From Psychrobacter sp. APC 3281 (GTDB lineage Bacteria > Pseudomonadota > Gammaproteobacteria > Pseudomonadales > Moraxellaceae): a DNA stretch of 64,000 nucleotides. The notes beneath the pieces are model-generated. The model was given only the letters and a program-made list of their open reading frames with translations. It was not told the DNA's origin and made no database searches. Location of the stretch: NCBI RefSeq assembly GCF_030407815.1, contig NZ_JASDCS010000005.1, forward strand, positions 186,001 to 250,000, given 5' to 3'. Within the stretch, counting starts at the first letter, position 1. The number at the start of each line of letters is the position of its first letter. Below, one piece after another: positions 46,788 through 55,083 of the stretch. The position numbers and the translations under genes are program-made.

Positions 46788-46887
46788 GACAGGGCTATTT
46801 TTTGCCATTTCACTGTTAAAAATAGACGCTTAGAATAACTAAACTTACTATTTTTAACGTCGAACTGTCTAAAAAATAGTCTCTGTC
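46788..46887. repeat. 100-bp nested inverted-repeat unit just before the permease gene
   Basis: Outer arms GACAGGGCTATTTTTT and AAAAAATAGTCTCTGTC are near-inverted copies. A perfect 11-bp inner pair GTTAAAAATAG (46815-46825) / CTATTTTTAAC (46848-46858) lies inside. It ends 70 bases before the permease ATG and shares CTGT(C)TAAAAATAG cores with its left neighbour's arms. Confidence 0.75.
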
Positions 46888-46957
46888 AGTGCCATGGTCG
46901 AATATTCAACACGCCCCAGCCTATTACTTTAGCTTAGCTCACATAGGACAAGCGCGC

Positions 46958-48382
46958 ATGCCATCTCAAAAAGACCCTTCATCAGCGTCAGACAATAGCG
47001 CTCAAGATCTATCGACTCAAAATGCCTTGGATTCTGCAGGCATTGATTCAGCCGCTATCAATTACCCGCACAATCCAGATTTTGAAAATGGCCGTTGGTT
47101 TCCGACATGGCGTCCTTATAAGGGCGACTTGGATCGTGATCCAGTCGGTATCAACGACTATTTACCTCCGTCAAAAAGCGTATTGCTCGGTATACAGCAT
47201 ACATTTGCGATGTTCGGTGCAACTGTGCTGGCGCCTTTATTGATGGGGTTCGATCCTAACTTAGCCATCTTGATGTCTGGTATCTGTACGGTAATGTTCT
47301 TTATGATTACCGGTGGGCGCATGCCGAGTTACTTGGGATCAAGTTTTGCTTTTATTGGTCCAGTCATCGCGGTGACCGCTTATGCAGGCGCAGGATTCAA
47401 TGACAATCTAAATGTTGCGCTAGGCGGTATTATGGCCTGCGGTATCATTTATGCATTGATTGGTCTGCTAGTGATGAAGACGGGTACAGGTTGGATTGAG
47501 CGCTTGATGCCGCCTATCGTGACGGGTGCGATTGTCATGATTATCGGTCTTAACTTGGCGCCAGTGACCATTCAAGGCGTGTCTGCCAATCAGTTTGATG
47601 CTTGGATGGCCACCTTGACCGTACTGCTCATTAGTGGTGTGGCAGTATTTACTCGCGGTATGTTGCGACGTCTGTTGTTACTCGTCGGTTTGGTACTGTC
47701 GTACGTTGCTTATTTTGTCATGACCAATATTCTAGGCTTTGGTACAGCGATTGATTTTAGTACAGTAGCTGCCGCTTCATGGTTTGGACTACCAAGCATT
47801 CATACGCCGCGCTTTGAGATGAGCGCTATTATTCTAATTGCACCTGTGGCCTTTATTTTGGTGGCTGAAAATCTAGGGCACTTTAAGGCAGTAGAGGGCA
47901 TGACCAAAGCTCGTGTGACTCCTTATATGGGCCGAGCATTTTTGGCGGACGGTTTAGCCACGACTTTTTCGGCAGGATTTGGTGGTACAGGTGTCACTAC
48001 TTACGCTGAAAATATCGGTGTCATGGCGGTTACCAAAGTGTATAGCACGACGATATTTGTCGTAGCAGGTTTGGTTGCTATCATATTGGGACTCTCACCA
48101 AAGTTTGGTGCGATCATTCAGACCATCCCAGCGGCTCTATTGGGCGGTGCTTCTATAGTTGTCTTTGGTCTTATCACGGTTGCTGGGATAAAAATCTGGA
48201 TCGATAGCCATATTGATTTTAGTAAAAACAGCAACCTAATCATCGCAGCAGTGACGGTCATTATGGGTACTGGTAACTTTAGCTTGCATTTGGGTGGCTT
48301 TGATTTAGGCGGTATCGGTACTGCTACTTTAGCCGCTATCGTGTTAAACGCTTTGTTTAACCAAAGTTCTGAGGCGAAATAA
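46958..48382 (+). CDS. RutG/UraA-type NCS2 pyrimidine permease
   Basis: Proton-coupled nucleobase importer (NCS2 family) of about 474 residues with some twelve membrane segments. The family core is strongly RutG-like: HTFAMFGATVLAPLLMGFDP, MITGGRMPSYLGSSFAFIGP, GWIERLMPPIVTGAIVM, AENLGHFKAVEGMT and TTYAENIGVMAVTKVYST. The ATG at 46958 has an AGGA ribosome site 9 bases upstream; the frame is open from a GTG at 46889. A polar N-terminal extension of about 60 residues precedes the first helix. No rut-pathway genes are nearby, so simple uracil uptake is likely. Confidence 0.9.
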   Translation: MPSQKDPSSASDNSAQDLSTQNALDSAGIDSAAINYPHNPDFENGRWFPTWRPYKGDLDRDPVGINDYLPPSKSVLLGIQHTFAMFGATVLAPLLMGFDPNLAILMSGICTVMFFMITGGRMPSYLGSSFAFIGPVIAVTAYAGAGFNDNLNVALGGIMACGIIYALIGLLVMKTGTGWIERLMPPIVTGAIVMIIGLNLAPVTIQGVSANQFDAWMATLTVLLISGVAVFTRGMLRRLLLLVGLVLSYVAYFVMTNILGFGTAIDFSTVAAASWFGLPSIHTPRFEMSAIILIAPVAFILVAENLGHFKAVEGMTKARVTPYMGRAFLADGLATTFSAGFGGTGVTTYAENIGVMAVTKVYSTTIFVVAGLVAIILGLSPKFGAIIQTIPAALLGGASIVVFGLITVAGIKIWIDSHIDFSKNSNLIIAAVTVIMGTGNFSLHLGGFDLGGIGTATLAAIVLNALFNQSSEAK

Positions 48383-48448
48383 GTAATACTGATGAGATTG
48401 AAGTTGGCGCTTATCAGATAAAGATGGTCAAAGCATATCTCATCTAAC

Positions 48449-48487
48449 AAAAAGCGCCCATGCTATCGATAGCATGGGCGCTTTTTT
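48449..48487. terminator. Bidirectional terminator between the permease and the DMT exporter gene
   Basis: AAAAAGCGCCCATGCTATC pairs with GATAGCATGGGCGCTTTTT in a near-perfect stem, between convergent genes. Confidence 0.93.
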
Positions 48488-48527
48488 GTATGGCAGTGGT
48501 GAGCAACCGTATTGAAAAAAATTAATA

Positions 48528-49460
48528 TTACTTATAATCTCGCTTATAAAATCTTGAAAAAAACCGATAGCGGCGAAGGGCACGTGGTTTTGGTTTCAAT
48601 GAGCCTAAGTAAATAGCAAACATCGTTAATAGTGCGCCACTCCACTGCAAAATATTAATCGGTTTGTCCAGCCAGCTATAGTCAATGACAAGGGCTGCAA
48701 TAGGCTCAGTCAACAATAGCAGTCCAGTCAGTGCTAGAGAAAGCTTAGGAATAGAGTAGGCAATCAATCCCCATGCTAAGCACTGCATCACCGTACCATA
48801 GATAAGCACCCAGCCAATCTCAGACCATGTATTGGGTAGGATATTACCTGTATCAAATACAAAAATCGGTATAATCATGGCTAAGACGCCGCCAATACTG
48901 ATCAGTTGCATTAGCATAAATATAGGTGTCGGTTCAGTGTCATGCGTTTTGCGGATAAAGGTCATCGAAGCCGCCAGCATGGCACCCGATACAATACCAG
49001 TGACAAAGCCCCAAGTCGCAGCAGTGTTGTGTGCAAATTCAGGGCTACCTATCATTGCCACGCCTATCATGGCTAAAAACAAACTAATAAGCTGCACGAT
49101 AGACTGACGCTCATTAAAATACATAAAACCAATAGCGGCCAAGAAAAATATTTGCAGACTATTAAGCAGCGTCGAAATACCAGGCCCAACCGCATAAATA
49201 CTCTCATGCCACAGTGCCAAATCTAATCCCAAAAACGCCCCTGATAGTAGCGCATAAAAAATGGTGCGTCTTGATTTGGGCATACGTTGGCCCATTATCT
49301 TAGCCAATACCGCAAATACAATACCAGAAACAGCCAATCGCCAAAACGACATGGCCCAACCACCAATATCGACATGAGCGACAATTAAGCTGCCCAATCC
49401 AAAAATGATACAACCAATGACTAAGCCAATAGGTGCAGATCGCGTTGAAGCAATAGCCAT
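48528..49460 (-). CDS. EamA-family drug/metabolite exporter
   Basis: A 310-residue inner-membrane protein with ten predicted hydrophobic helices in two EamA repeats (DMT superfamily). Landmarks are FWRLAVSGIVFAVLAKI near residue 40, FLGLDLALWHESI near 76, and the second-repeat LSLALTGLLLLTEPIAALVI near 240. It ends with a basic cytoplasmic tail (KPKPRALRRYRFFSRFYKR). Substrate cannot be predicted. It is a single gene; its 5' region contains a 15-base near-repeat (AACAG(T/C)ATTTTGAAT) at 49481-49507. Confidence 0.87.
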   Translation of the reverse strand: MAIASTRSAPIGLVIGCIIFGLGSLIVAHVDIGGWAMSFWRLAVSGIVFAVLAKIMGQRMPKSRRTIFYALLSGAFLGLDLALWHESIYAVGPGISTLLNSLQIFFLAAIGFMYFNERQSIVQLISLFLAMIGVAMIGSPEFAHNTAATWGFVTGIVSGAMLAASMTFIRKTHDTEPTPIFMLMQLISIGGVLAMIIPIFVFDTGNILPNTWSEIGWVLIYGTVMQCLAWGLIAYSIPKLSLALTGLLLLTEPIAALVIDYSWLDKPINILQWSGALLTMFAIYLGSLKPKPRALRRYRFFSRFYKRDYK

Positions 49461-49941
49461 AATTTGTCCTTATAACAGTATTTGAATAACAGCATTTTGA
49501 ATAACAGTACTCTTATTATCATTGCATCACGTCAGAACTTATGTTGACATAAAGCCATATTGTCGTGGTTTTAAACGCAAAATGAAATGGCAAAACCATA
49601 ATTTATTACGGTGAATAAAAATACTCTCGCTGTGCGGAAAATTATTGGGCACGTTAGACACAAATAAATAATCAAAGTATTTGATATAGCTGCGTTTTTC
49701 GCAATAGACTTATGACAGTTGGGTAATAGTACTTATATCAAAATATTTGTATCAGGGCGACGATTCGTGGGAGTATGAAAGAGCATAATGTATACAAGTG
49801 ATATCTTTGTAGGGATGGTATGTGTGTAGCACTTTAAGCGACATTAACGCGGCAACACATGTATAGTAGATTGACGATATAATGTACTTAACGTCTGATT
49901 GGTTATACCAAACAATCTATATTATTTGTCTAGGTTTATTT
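49461..49941. other. 481-base divergent intergenic region
   Basis: Lies between the EamA exporter and the WG-repeat protein gene. TTTGAATAACAG occurs twice (49481-49492 and 49496-49507), about 15 bases apart, within the exporter's 5' region. An upstream in-frame ATG at 49882 is discussed with the WG-repeat gene. Nothing else was recognised. Confidence 0.5.
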
Positions 49942-50964
49942 ATGCTTCAACGATTGCTATCAAAAAAACAGCCACATATATTGTCTGGCTTGCTACCAAA
50001 AATATCGCAATACAGTGTCGTCGTGACGATGCTATCTAGCGCATTGTTTTTGATGCCTAGCGCACATGCCGCCAGCTGTAAAATCCCAAAAAGTTATTAT
50101 AAAAACGTCTCCTGCACAGCCAGTAGTAGTTACTTTTTGGCGATAAAAGACTTTGGTGCGCCAGTGGCTTTAATCGATAAAAAAGGCAAACGAGTCGTTG
50201 ATTTATCACGTTATCAAAAAGTTGATGCCGATAAACTGTCAGGCGGTCTGTTGCCTGTACTGCGCAACAGTCGCGTCGGTTATCTCAATATGCAGGGCCG
50301 CGAAGTCGTGCCTGCCATGTACGATATATTGACAGAGAGTCAAGGTTGGGCGCGGCCTGTATCGGATGGGCGCATCGTGGTAAAAAAAGAGGGTAACTAT
50401 GGTGTGATTAATACAGCCAATAATATCGTTATCTCGTTTTCTGCAGCGATTGATGATATCGAGAATTATCGTAATGGAGTAGCGCGTGTACGCAAAGGTC
50501 GTGCAACCAGTTGGGTAGATAAAAACGGTAATGCAGCGAATGATCCAAATGCCCAGAATGACACTCAGGCAGTGAACAAACCTACTTCTTCTAACGAAAA
50601 ATCTAGCACAGCATCACAGTCTGTACCAGCGCGCTTTACGACTCTTCAATCACGTCAGCAAGATGGTAAATGGGGTTTCGTCGATGACAATAATGTCACT
50701 ATGATTACGTACTCATTTGATGAAGTGCGTCCGTTTTCTGAGGAGTATGCTGGCGTGCGTATCGGTGAAGAGTGGGGCTTTGTCAATTTAGGCGGTGAGC
50801 TGGTGATTCCTTTTCGCTTTGCTAATAGTGGTGTGAACGCTAACGATAGCTATCAGGGCAAACCATCCTTTGTATTTACAGGTGGTAAGGCGTGGATTGG
50901 TAACCTAAAGAACGGAAATAAAATGTGTATAGATAAGGAAGGTGCTGGCGTTGCTTGTGATTGA
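49942..50964 (+). CDS. WG-repeat periplasmic/secreted protein
   Basis: A 340-residue exported protein. From the ATG at 49942 there is a basic N-region, a hydrophobic core and a cleavage site after SAHA, giving a mature N-terminus ASCKIPKS. WG-repeat-like blocks follow: RVGYLNMQGREVVPAMYD, NYGVINTANNIVISF, KWGFVDDNNVTMITYSFDEV and EWGFVNLGGELVIPFRF. A Ser/Asn-rich linker lies between the second and third. The ATG at 49882 would add 20 residues with another hydrophobic patch and is less likely. Function unknown; WG repeats usually mediate binding. Confidence 0.85.
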   Translation: MLQRLLSKKQPHILSGLLPKISQYSVVVTMLSSALFLMPSAHAASCKIPKSYYKNVSCTASSSYFLAIKDFGAPVALIDKKGKRVVDLSRYQKVDADKLSGGLLPVLRNSRVGYLNMQGREVVPAMYDILTESQGWARPVSDGRIVVKKEGNYGVINTANNIVISFSAAIDDIENYRNGVARVRKGRATSWVDKNGNAANDPNAQNDTQAVNKPTSSNEKSSTASQSVPARFTTLQSRQQDGKWGFVDDNNVTMITYSFDEVRPFSEEYAGVRIGEEWGFVNLGGELVIPFRFANSGVNANDSYQGKPSFVFTGGKAWIGNLKNGNKMCIDKEGAGVACD

Positions 50965-50972
50965 TGCAATTA

Positions 50973-51148
50973 CTAGGGCGTGTCCTCATTTTAAAAATGG
51001 TGATAAAGATGAGATAAATCGCAGTCAAATAAGGAAAATAGTGCAGATAATATCGAGATATTAGTCAGCTATTTGACGACATTTGGCAAGATGTAGCCAT
51101 TTTTAACCCATTTAGATAACTATCGATTGAATTGAGGACACGCCCTAG
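50973..51148. mobile_element. 176-bp MITE-like palindromic element
   Basis: Perfect 16-bp terminal inverted repeats CTAGGGCGTGTCCTCA / TGAGGACACGCCCTAG. They are immediately flanked by a 5-bp direct repeat AATTA on each side (50968-50972 and 51149-51153). Inside, further inverted pairs are nested around a centre AATATCGAGATATT: TTAAAAATGG / CCATTTTTAA and GTCAAATA / TATTTGAC. There is no coding capacity. This is the structure of a non-autonomous insertion-sequence derivative. If CTAG is counted as the duplicated target instead, an IS5-like (YTAR target) parent is possible. Family not assigned. Confidence 0.85.
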
Positions 51149-51163
51149 AATTAAATAGGCAAT

Positions 51164-51216
51164 AAAAAAGAGTGTAAAACCTGTGATTCTTCGCTAGGTT
51201 TTACACTCTTTTTTTT
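51164..51216. terminator. Bidirectional terminator (WG-repeat gene side / alpha-beta hydrolase)
   Basis: AAAAAAGAGTGTAAAACCT pairs with AGGTTTTACACTCTTTTTT and is flanked by T-runs on both strands. Confidence 0.9.
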
Positions 51217-51235
51217 GAAATTGATGTTTTTAAAG

Positions 51236-52285
51236 CTAGTTGCTTGATAAATGATTGCTGATTAAGTCAACCATATAAGGTTGATAATACTCTGGAATAT
51301 CATGTGCCATGCCTTCGATGAGATGGAACGTAGCATTAGGAATGGTCTTGGCAACGACTCGGCCCTGCGAGGCAGGCAGGAGTCCATCAGCGCTACCATG
51401 TAATACAATCGTTGGTGCTTTGACTTGCTTACTAAACCGACTGATAGAGCCTGATGCCAAGATAGCATTGAGCTGCTGTACTGTACCAAGCGGGTGAAAA
51501 TTGCGCTGATAGCGAATCTTAGCGATTTCACGGACCATACGCACATTCACATGACCTGGTGTACCAACGGTCTTCATAAACCAAACACTATGACGCACGA
51601 TATCACGCTCAGAATGACTTTCTGGTCGATTGATAAGGGTGTATAGCTGTTTGGGCTTGGGTGGCTTCAAAAACGCACGATTGGTCGTGGTAAACATAAG
51701 CGCCATTCGCTGTACCAAGCTTGGATAACGTGCGGCCACGATTTGTGCAATCATACCGCCCATCGAAGCCCCAAGCAGGTGTGTCTTACCAAGCTTTAGT
51801 GCTTTAATCAAACGTGCGGTGTCTTCAGCCATATCCGTCAAGTTATAAGCAACCTGCGTGCTTTTGTTAGACAGCCCTGTCTGTAGACGAACCATCATTT
51901 TAAGCTGGCTAATACGCGGCAAGCCTTCTATCTGCACTTTAGAAGACAAGCCGATATCACGATTATCAAAACGAATCACAAAAAAACCAGCATCGATAAA
52001 GCGCTTAATAAAATTGTCTGGCCAAAATATCATTTGTGAGCCTAGCCCCATGATCATCAGCAGCGGCGGATTATTGGGATTACCGCCAGCTTCGACGCAC
52101 AACTCAATACCATCACCGATGTCAATCATTGCTTGACGAAGGTGCTTACTCAAGTCAGAGTCGCGCCATTGATGCTCCCCAAATTTGCGCCACTCAGGAG
52201 TAGGGTAGTTATTCAGATGATCTTCTAGATTATTATCCAGCGTTTCAGGCAATTTAGCACTATTGATGTCATTTGATTTTGTCAT
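51236..52285 (-). CDS. Alpha/beta-fold hydrolase
   Basis: A 349-residue serine hydrolase. NPPLLMIMGLGSQMIFWPD is the oxyanion region near residue 70. The nucleophile elbow is LLGASMGGMIAQ with Ser near residue 168. VLHGSADGLLPASQ supplies the acid and EGMAHDIPEYY the His. It starts 27 bases after rubredoxin on the same strand, so the two form an operon. The closest general type is esterase/lipase-like hydrolases of Moraxellaceae; the substrate is not predictable. Confidence 0.87.
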   Translation of the reverse strand: MTKSNDINSAKLPETLDNNLEDHLNNYPTPEWRKFGEHQWRDSDLSKHLRQAMIDIGDGIELCVEAGGNPNNPPLLMIMGLGSQMIFWPDNFIKRFIDAGFFVIRFDNRDIGLSSKVQIEGLPRISQLKMMVRLQTGLSNKSTQVAYNLTDMAEDTARLIKALKLGKTHLLGASMGGMIAQIVAARYPSLVQRMALMFTTTNRAFLKPPKPKQLYTLINRPESHSERDIVRHSVWFMKTVGTPGHVNVRMVREIAKIRYQRNFHPLGTVQQLNAILASGSISRFSKQVKAPTIVLHGSADGLLPASQGRVVAKTIPNATFHLIEGMAHDIPEYYQPYMVDLISNHLSSN

Positions 52286-52312
52286 GAAGTGTCCTAATTA
52301 GAGGGTCATCTA

Positions 52313-52477
52313 CTACAGCTCAAGCATCTCAAAATCAAGCTTGCCGACACCGCACTCAGGGCAAGTCCAGTCATCAGGGATGTCTTCCCACTTAGTACCA
52401 GGTGCGATACCTTCTTCTGGGCAGCCAAGCGCCTCATCATATATCCAGCCGCAGACAATACATTCATAACGTTTCAT
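52313..52477 (-). CDS. rubA: Rubredoxin
   Basis: A 54-residue iron electron-transfer protein found by reading the strand directly. Two CxxCG knuckles are visible: [10 protein letters not shown] (C6, C9) and [12 protein letters not shown] (C39, C42), with the [15 protein letters not shown] loop typical of the RubA/AlkG type. An extra cysteine (C19, in GCPEEG) replaces the usual Trp or Asp there. In Gammaproteobacteria RubA feeds electrons to alkane hydroxylases. No alkane monooxygenase or rubredoxin reductase is in the window. It is co-transcribed with the downstream hydrolase. Confidence 0.93.
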   Translation of the reverse strand: MKRYECIVCGWIYDEALGCPEEGIAPGTKWEDIPDDWTCPECGVGKLDFEMLEL

Positions 52478-52842
52478 AAATAGTCCTATCGATCATTACC
52501 AGTATTACAGTTACAGCGTGCTATAAACGCTCATTTTTAATATTACAGCTATTATATTAGACTGCAAAAACGCACGTAGTTTAGCATATAACCGCAATTT
52601 TCATAGTTAAGTTTACACTTGTATATTGAGATGACTTTTCTTTTATCAAGTCAATCACATACGTTACCTTATTAGCGCTTGATAACAAGACTGGACGCCA
52701 GCCCGCCATACGAAAACCAATTATGCTATAATAATCGCCGCTAAATTCACAGTAATGCTTAGCATTTATCGCTGATATATCATCCAGTTGTTGTCTTATC
52801 TAAACTAACTAAACCATCTAAATACATAAGCTAAGGGTCATC
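52478..52842. other. 365-base divergent intergenic region (rubA/apt)
   Basis: Contains the apt promoter candidate TGC-TATAAT (extended -10) at 52727-52732. The leader from there to the apt ATG is about 105 bases. No RNA gene was recognised. Confidence 0.55.
52725..52732 (+). promoter_or_regulatory. Candidate extended -10 promoter for apt
   Basis: A perfect TATAAT preceded by TGC gives an extended -10. No good -35 is present 16-18 bases upstream, as expected for this promoter class. Prediction by eye. Confidence 0.4.
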
Positions 52843-53409
52843 ATGAGTACCAATGCCGCCGCCACATCCACCACCAACAATGAGACGTCTCATGTGCTCA
52901 ATACTGACCATCCGTTTTGGCAGATTATTCGCACAGTACCAGACTTTCCAAAAGCTGGCATTGATTTTTATGACATTACCCCGTTACTGCGCAGTCATAT
53001 TGACGCTGTCATCGATGCGCTGCTTGCCGCATTGCCAGAAGGGCTTATGGACGAGGTAGATTGTCTAGGTGCGGTAGAAGCGCGTGGCTTTGTATTTGCC
53101 AGTATGCTAGCAGGCCGTCTGGGCAAAGGCATGATCTTGCTACGTAAACCAGGTAAGCTGCCACCACCTGTTGCCAACAAAGCCTATGCACTGGAGTATG
53201 GTAAAGACACGCTTGAGATGCAAAACAATCTACCGCCTGAGCGCGTACTATTGGTCGATGACATCTTGGCAACTGGTGGTACGTTGACTACTGCTTACGA
53301 ATTATGTCAATCAGCTGACCATACTGTGGTCGGTGCATTAGTGTTATTGGACTTGGTCGACTTGCATGGCGAGTTCCCAGTACCTGTTTATACGGTACTA
53401 AAAGCTTAA
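52843..53409 (+). CDS. apt: Adenine phosphoribosyltransferase
   Basis: Purine salvage: adenine plus PRPP to AMP. The 188-residue type I phosphoribosyltransferase has FPKAGIDFYDITPLL near residue 31, GAVEARGFVFASMLA near 76, LLRKPGKLPPP near 100 and the PRPP loop VLLVDDILATGGT near 130. A polar Thr/Asn-rich N-terminal extension (TNAAATSTTNNETS) is present. The ATG at 52843 follows GGGTCATC; no other start is better. It is a single-gene unit with a strong terminator. Confidence 0.95.
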   Translation: MSTNAAATSTTNNETSHVLNTDHPFWQIIRTVPDFPKAGIDFYDITPLLRSHIDAVIDALLAALPEGLMDEVDCLGAVEARGFVFASMLAGRLGKGMILLRKPGKLPPPVANKAYALEYGKDTLEMQNNLPPERVLLVDDILATGGTLTTAYELCQSADHTVVGALVLLDLVDLHGEFPVPVYTVLKA

Positions 53410-53475
53410 AATGAATGGCAGTTTCTTTGACTACTAGACACGTTGTATTGTCGATATAGCTAAACGATTCTCCAA

Positions 53476-53516
53476 ATAAAAAAGCGCCCTGATACTATGT
53501 CAGGGCGCTTTTTTTG
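53476..53516. terminator. Bidirectional terminator (apt / small periplasmic protein)
   Basis: AAAAAAGCGCCCTGA pairs with TCAGGGCGCTTTTTT, with a 10-base loop, between convergent genes. Confidence 0.92.
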
Positions 53517-53560
53517 ATACTGTATTAATGTTTTTTAGTATTGTGTTAAGTAGGCTGTGT

Positions 53561-54028
53561 TTATTGCTCTTCGTCTTGTTCGTAGTCTTTACAAGACTGT
53601 TCTATCACCGTACGACCAACTGTCTTTGGGGTGGTGACTTTAAAGTCTTTTGTGGTCAATATTGGTTTTTCTGACTGCCATGACTTGGTTACTTTGCCTT
53701 CAGCATCGTAGTTAACGAAGGCTCGTCTATAGTAACTGGCATCTTTACATGAAATGAGTAGTTGCTGCTCACTATGGTCAATATTGCTTTTTTCTTCCTT
53801 CGAGTCATCTTTATCGGCATCTTTGTCTTTAGGATAGGTTCTAAGGATAGATACCGTGATATTTTCGACGTCTTTTTCATCTATGATACTGATGTCAGAG
53901 CTTTCAATAGAATCCAAATCTATACTAAAAATTGATCCAGAGCTGCTCTCGGACACCTCTACCCAGTTAACTGCCTGGGCGCTGATCGCTAAAGCACTGC
54001 CTGCCAATAATATTGATAGCCGTTTCAT
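53561..54028 (-). CDS. Surface-adhesin-E-like small exported protein
   Basis: A 155-residue protein with signal peptide MKRLSILLAGSALAISAQA. It is set from the ATG at 54028, because the frame opens 21 bases earlier without need. The mature part begins NWVEVSESS, then has a SIDLDSIES turn, a Lys/Asp-rich insertion (DKDADKDDSKEEKSN) and a cysteine pair (ISCKDASYYRR and EQSCKDYE). The pattern resembles the Adhesin_E (surface-adhesin protein E) domain, but without alignment this is tentative. It follows the transaldolase gene on the same strand and may be co-transcribed. Confidence 0.6.
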   Translation of the reverse strand: MKRLSILLAGSALAISAQAVNWVEVSESSSGSIFSIDLDSIESSDISIIDEKDVENITVSILRTYPKDKDADKDDSKEEKSNIDHSEQQLLISCKDASYYRRAFVNYDAEGKVTKSWQSEKPILTTKDFKVTTPKTVGRTVIEQSCKDYEQDEEQ

Positions 54029-54138
54029 ATAAGCCTTGCTTCTTGTCATTTGAAGTAGGTAATGATAGCCAACTTACTATTAGTAGGCAAATATCTTTTG
54101 TGCCAGCCCAGTATCCGTCGTGCTCTGTCGTGTGGCTA

Positions 54139-55083
54139 TTATTGTCCGCGAATGGCTGCTAATGTCTTGGCCAGCTCGTCACGCGCCCCGATAAAGCCAT
54201 CAATACCCTTAGGTAACAAGTCCTGTGTAACCTTGTCTTGCTGATACGCAGCACTAAACTCTTCATGCGTTAAGCTTACCTGAGTCATCGCTTTCATATC
54301 CATCGACATACTCGGAGACAGTTGGCGAGTTAACTCGGTATCCATGGCTGCCAATTCATCAATGAGATTGGGAGCTATAGTCAACAAGTCACAACCTGCC
54401 AATGCCAAAATTTGCTCGGTAGAGCGGAAACTAGCGCCCATTACTTGTGTCTCGTAACCGTGCTGTTTGTAATACTGATAAATGAGCTTGACTGACTGTA
54501 CGCCCATGTCATCAGAAGCCGGTACGTTTTGACGGCTTTGTTGGCGTTTTTGCCAATCTAGAATACGGCCAACGAAAGGTGATATCAGGGTCACGCCAGC
54601 ATCTGCACAAGCGATTGCTTGGTGTTGTCCAAACAGTAAGGTCAGGTTGCAGTGGATATTTTGAGTCTCAAGATAGCGCGCCGCCTCAATACCTTGCCAA
54701 GTTGCCGCCATTTTGATCAATACTCGCTCTGAATCGACGCCTGCTTTTTGGTAGGCGTCCATAAACGCCAGTGCCTTATCTATCGTCGCTTGAGTGTCGT
54801 AAGATAAGCGAGCGTCCACTTCAGTAGAGACTCGGCCTTCGATCAGCTCTAAAATATCGCAGCCAACCTGAATGGTCAGCGCATCGATCACGGCATCCAC
54901 GTCACCATTGTGACGACTCATGGTCTCTGACAATATGCCTTGGTTGTCAGGATGAATCAGAGCCTTGGTAATAAGGCTTGGGTTGGTGGTTGCATCGATA
55001 GGTTTTAAACGGGCAATAGCGGCAAGGTCACCAGTATCAGCAACAATCGTGGTCATAGTGCGTAGCTGTTGTAATGCGCTCAT
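54139..55083 (-). CDS. tal: Transaldolase
   Basis: Pentose-phosphate pathway enzyme transferring a dihydroxyacetone unit between sedoheptulose-7-phosphate and glyceraldehyde-3-phosphate. The 314-residue class I aldolase fold has PIDATTNPSLITKA near residue 27. The Schiff-base lysine is in RVLIKMAATWQG near residue 132, CNLTLLFGQHQAIACADAG near 155 and SPFVGRILDWQ near 178. It matches the TalB-type subfamily. The ATG at 55083 has GGATACC upstream. Confidence 0.95.
   Translation of the reverse strand: MSALQQLRTMTTIVADTGDLAAIARLKPIDATTNPSLITKALIHPDNQGILSETMSRHNGDVDAVIDALTIQVGCDILELIEGRVSTEVDARLSYDTQATIDKALAFMDAYQKAGVDSERVLIKMAATWQGIEAARYLETQNIHCNLTLLFGQHQAIACADAGVTLISPFVGRILDWQKRQQSRQNVPASDDMGVQSVKLIYQYYKQHGYETQVMGASFRSTEQILALAGCDLLTIAPNLIDELAAMDTELTRQLSPSMSMDMKAMTQVSLTHEEFSAAYQQDKVTQDLLPKGIDGFIGARDELAKTLAAIRGQ

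Larger units (their letters stand above)
46157..46957. other. 801-base intergenic region upstream of the pyrimidine permease
   Basis: The longest non-coding stretch in the window. The left 480 bases are plain AT-rich DNA. The right part holds two adjacent palindromic units (46670-46768 and 46788-46887) described separately. An in-frame GTG at 46889 would extend the permease into this region but lacks support. Confidence 0.6.

Noticed and set aside
46889..46957. N-terminal extension of the permease from a GTG at 46889
   Set aside because: It would begin at the edge of the palindromic unit with no ribosome site, whereas the ATG at 46958 has one.
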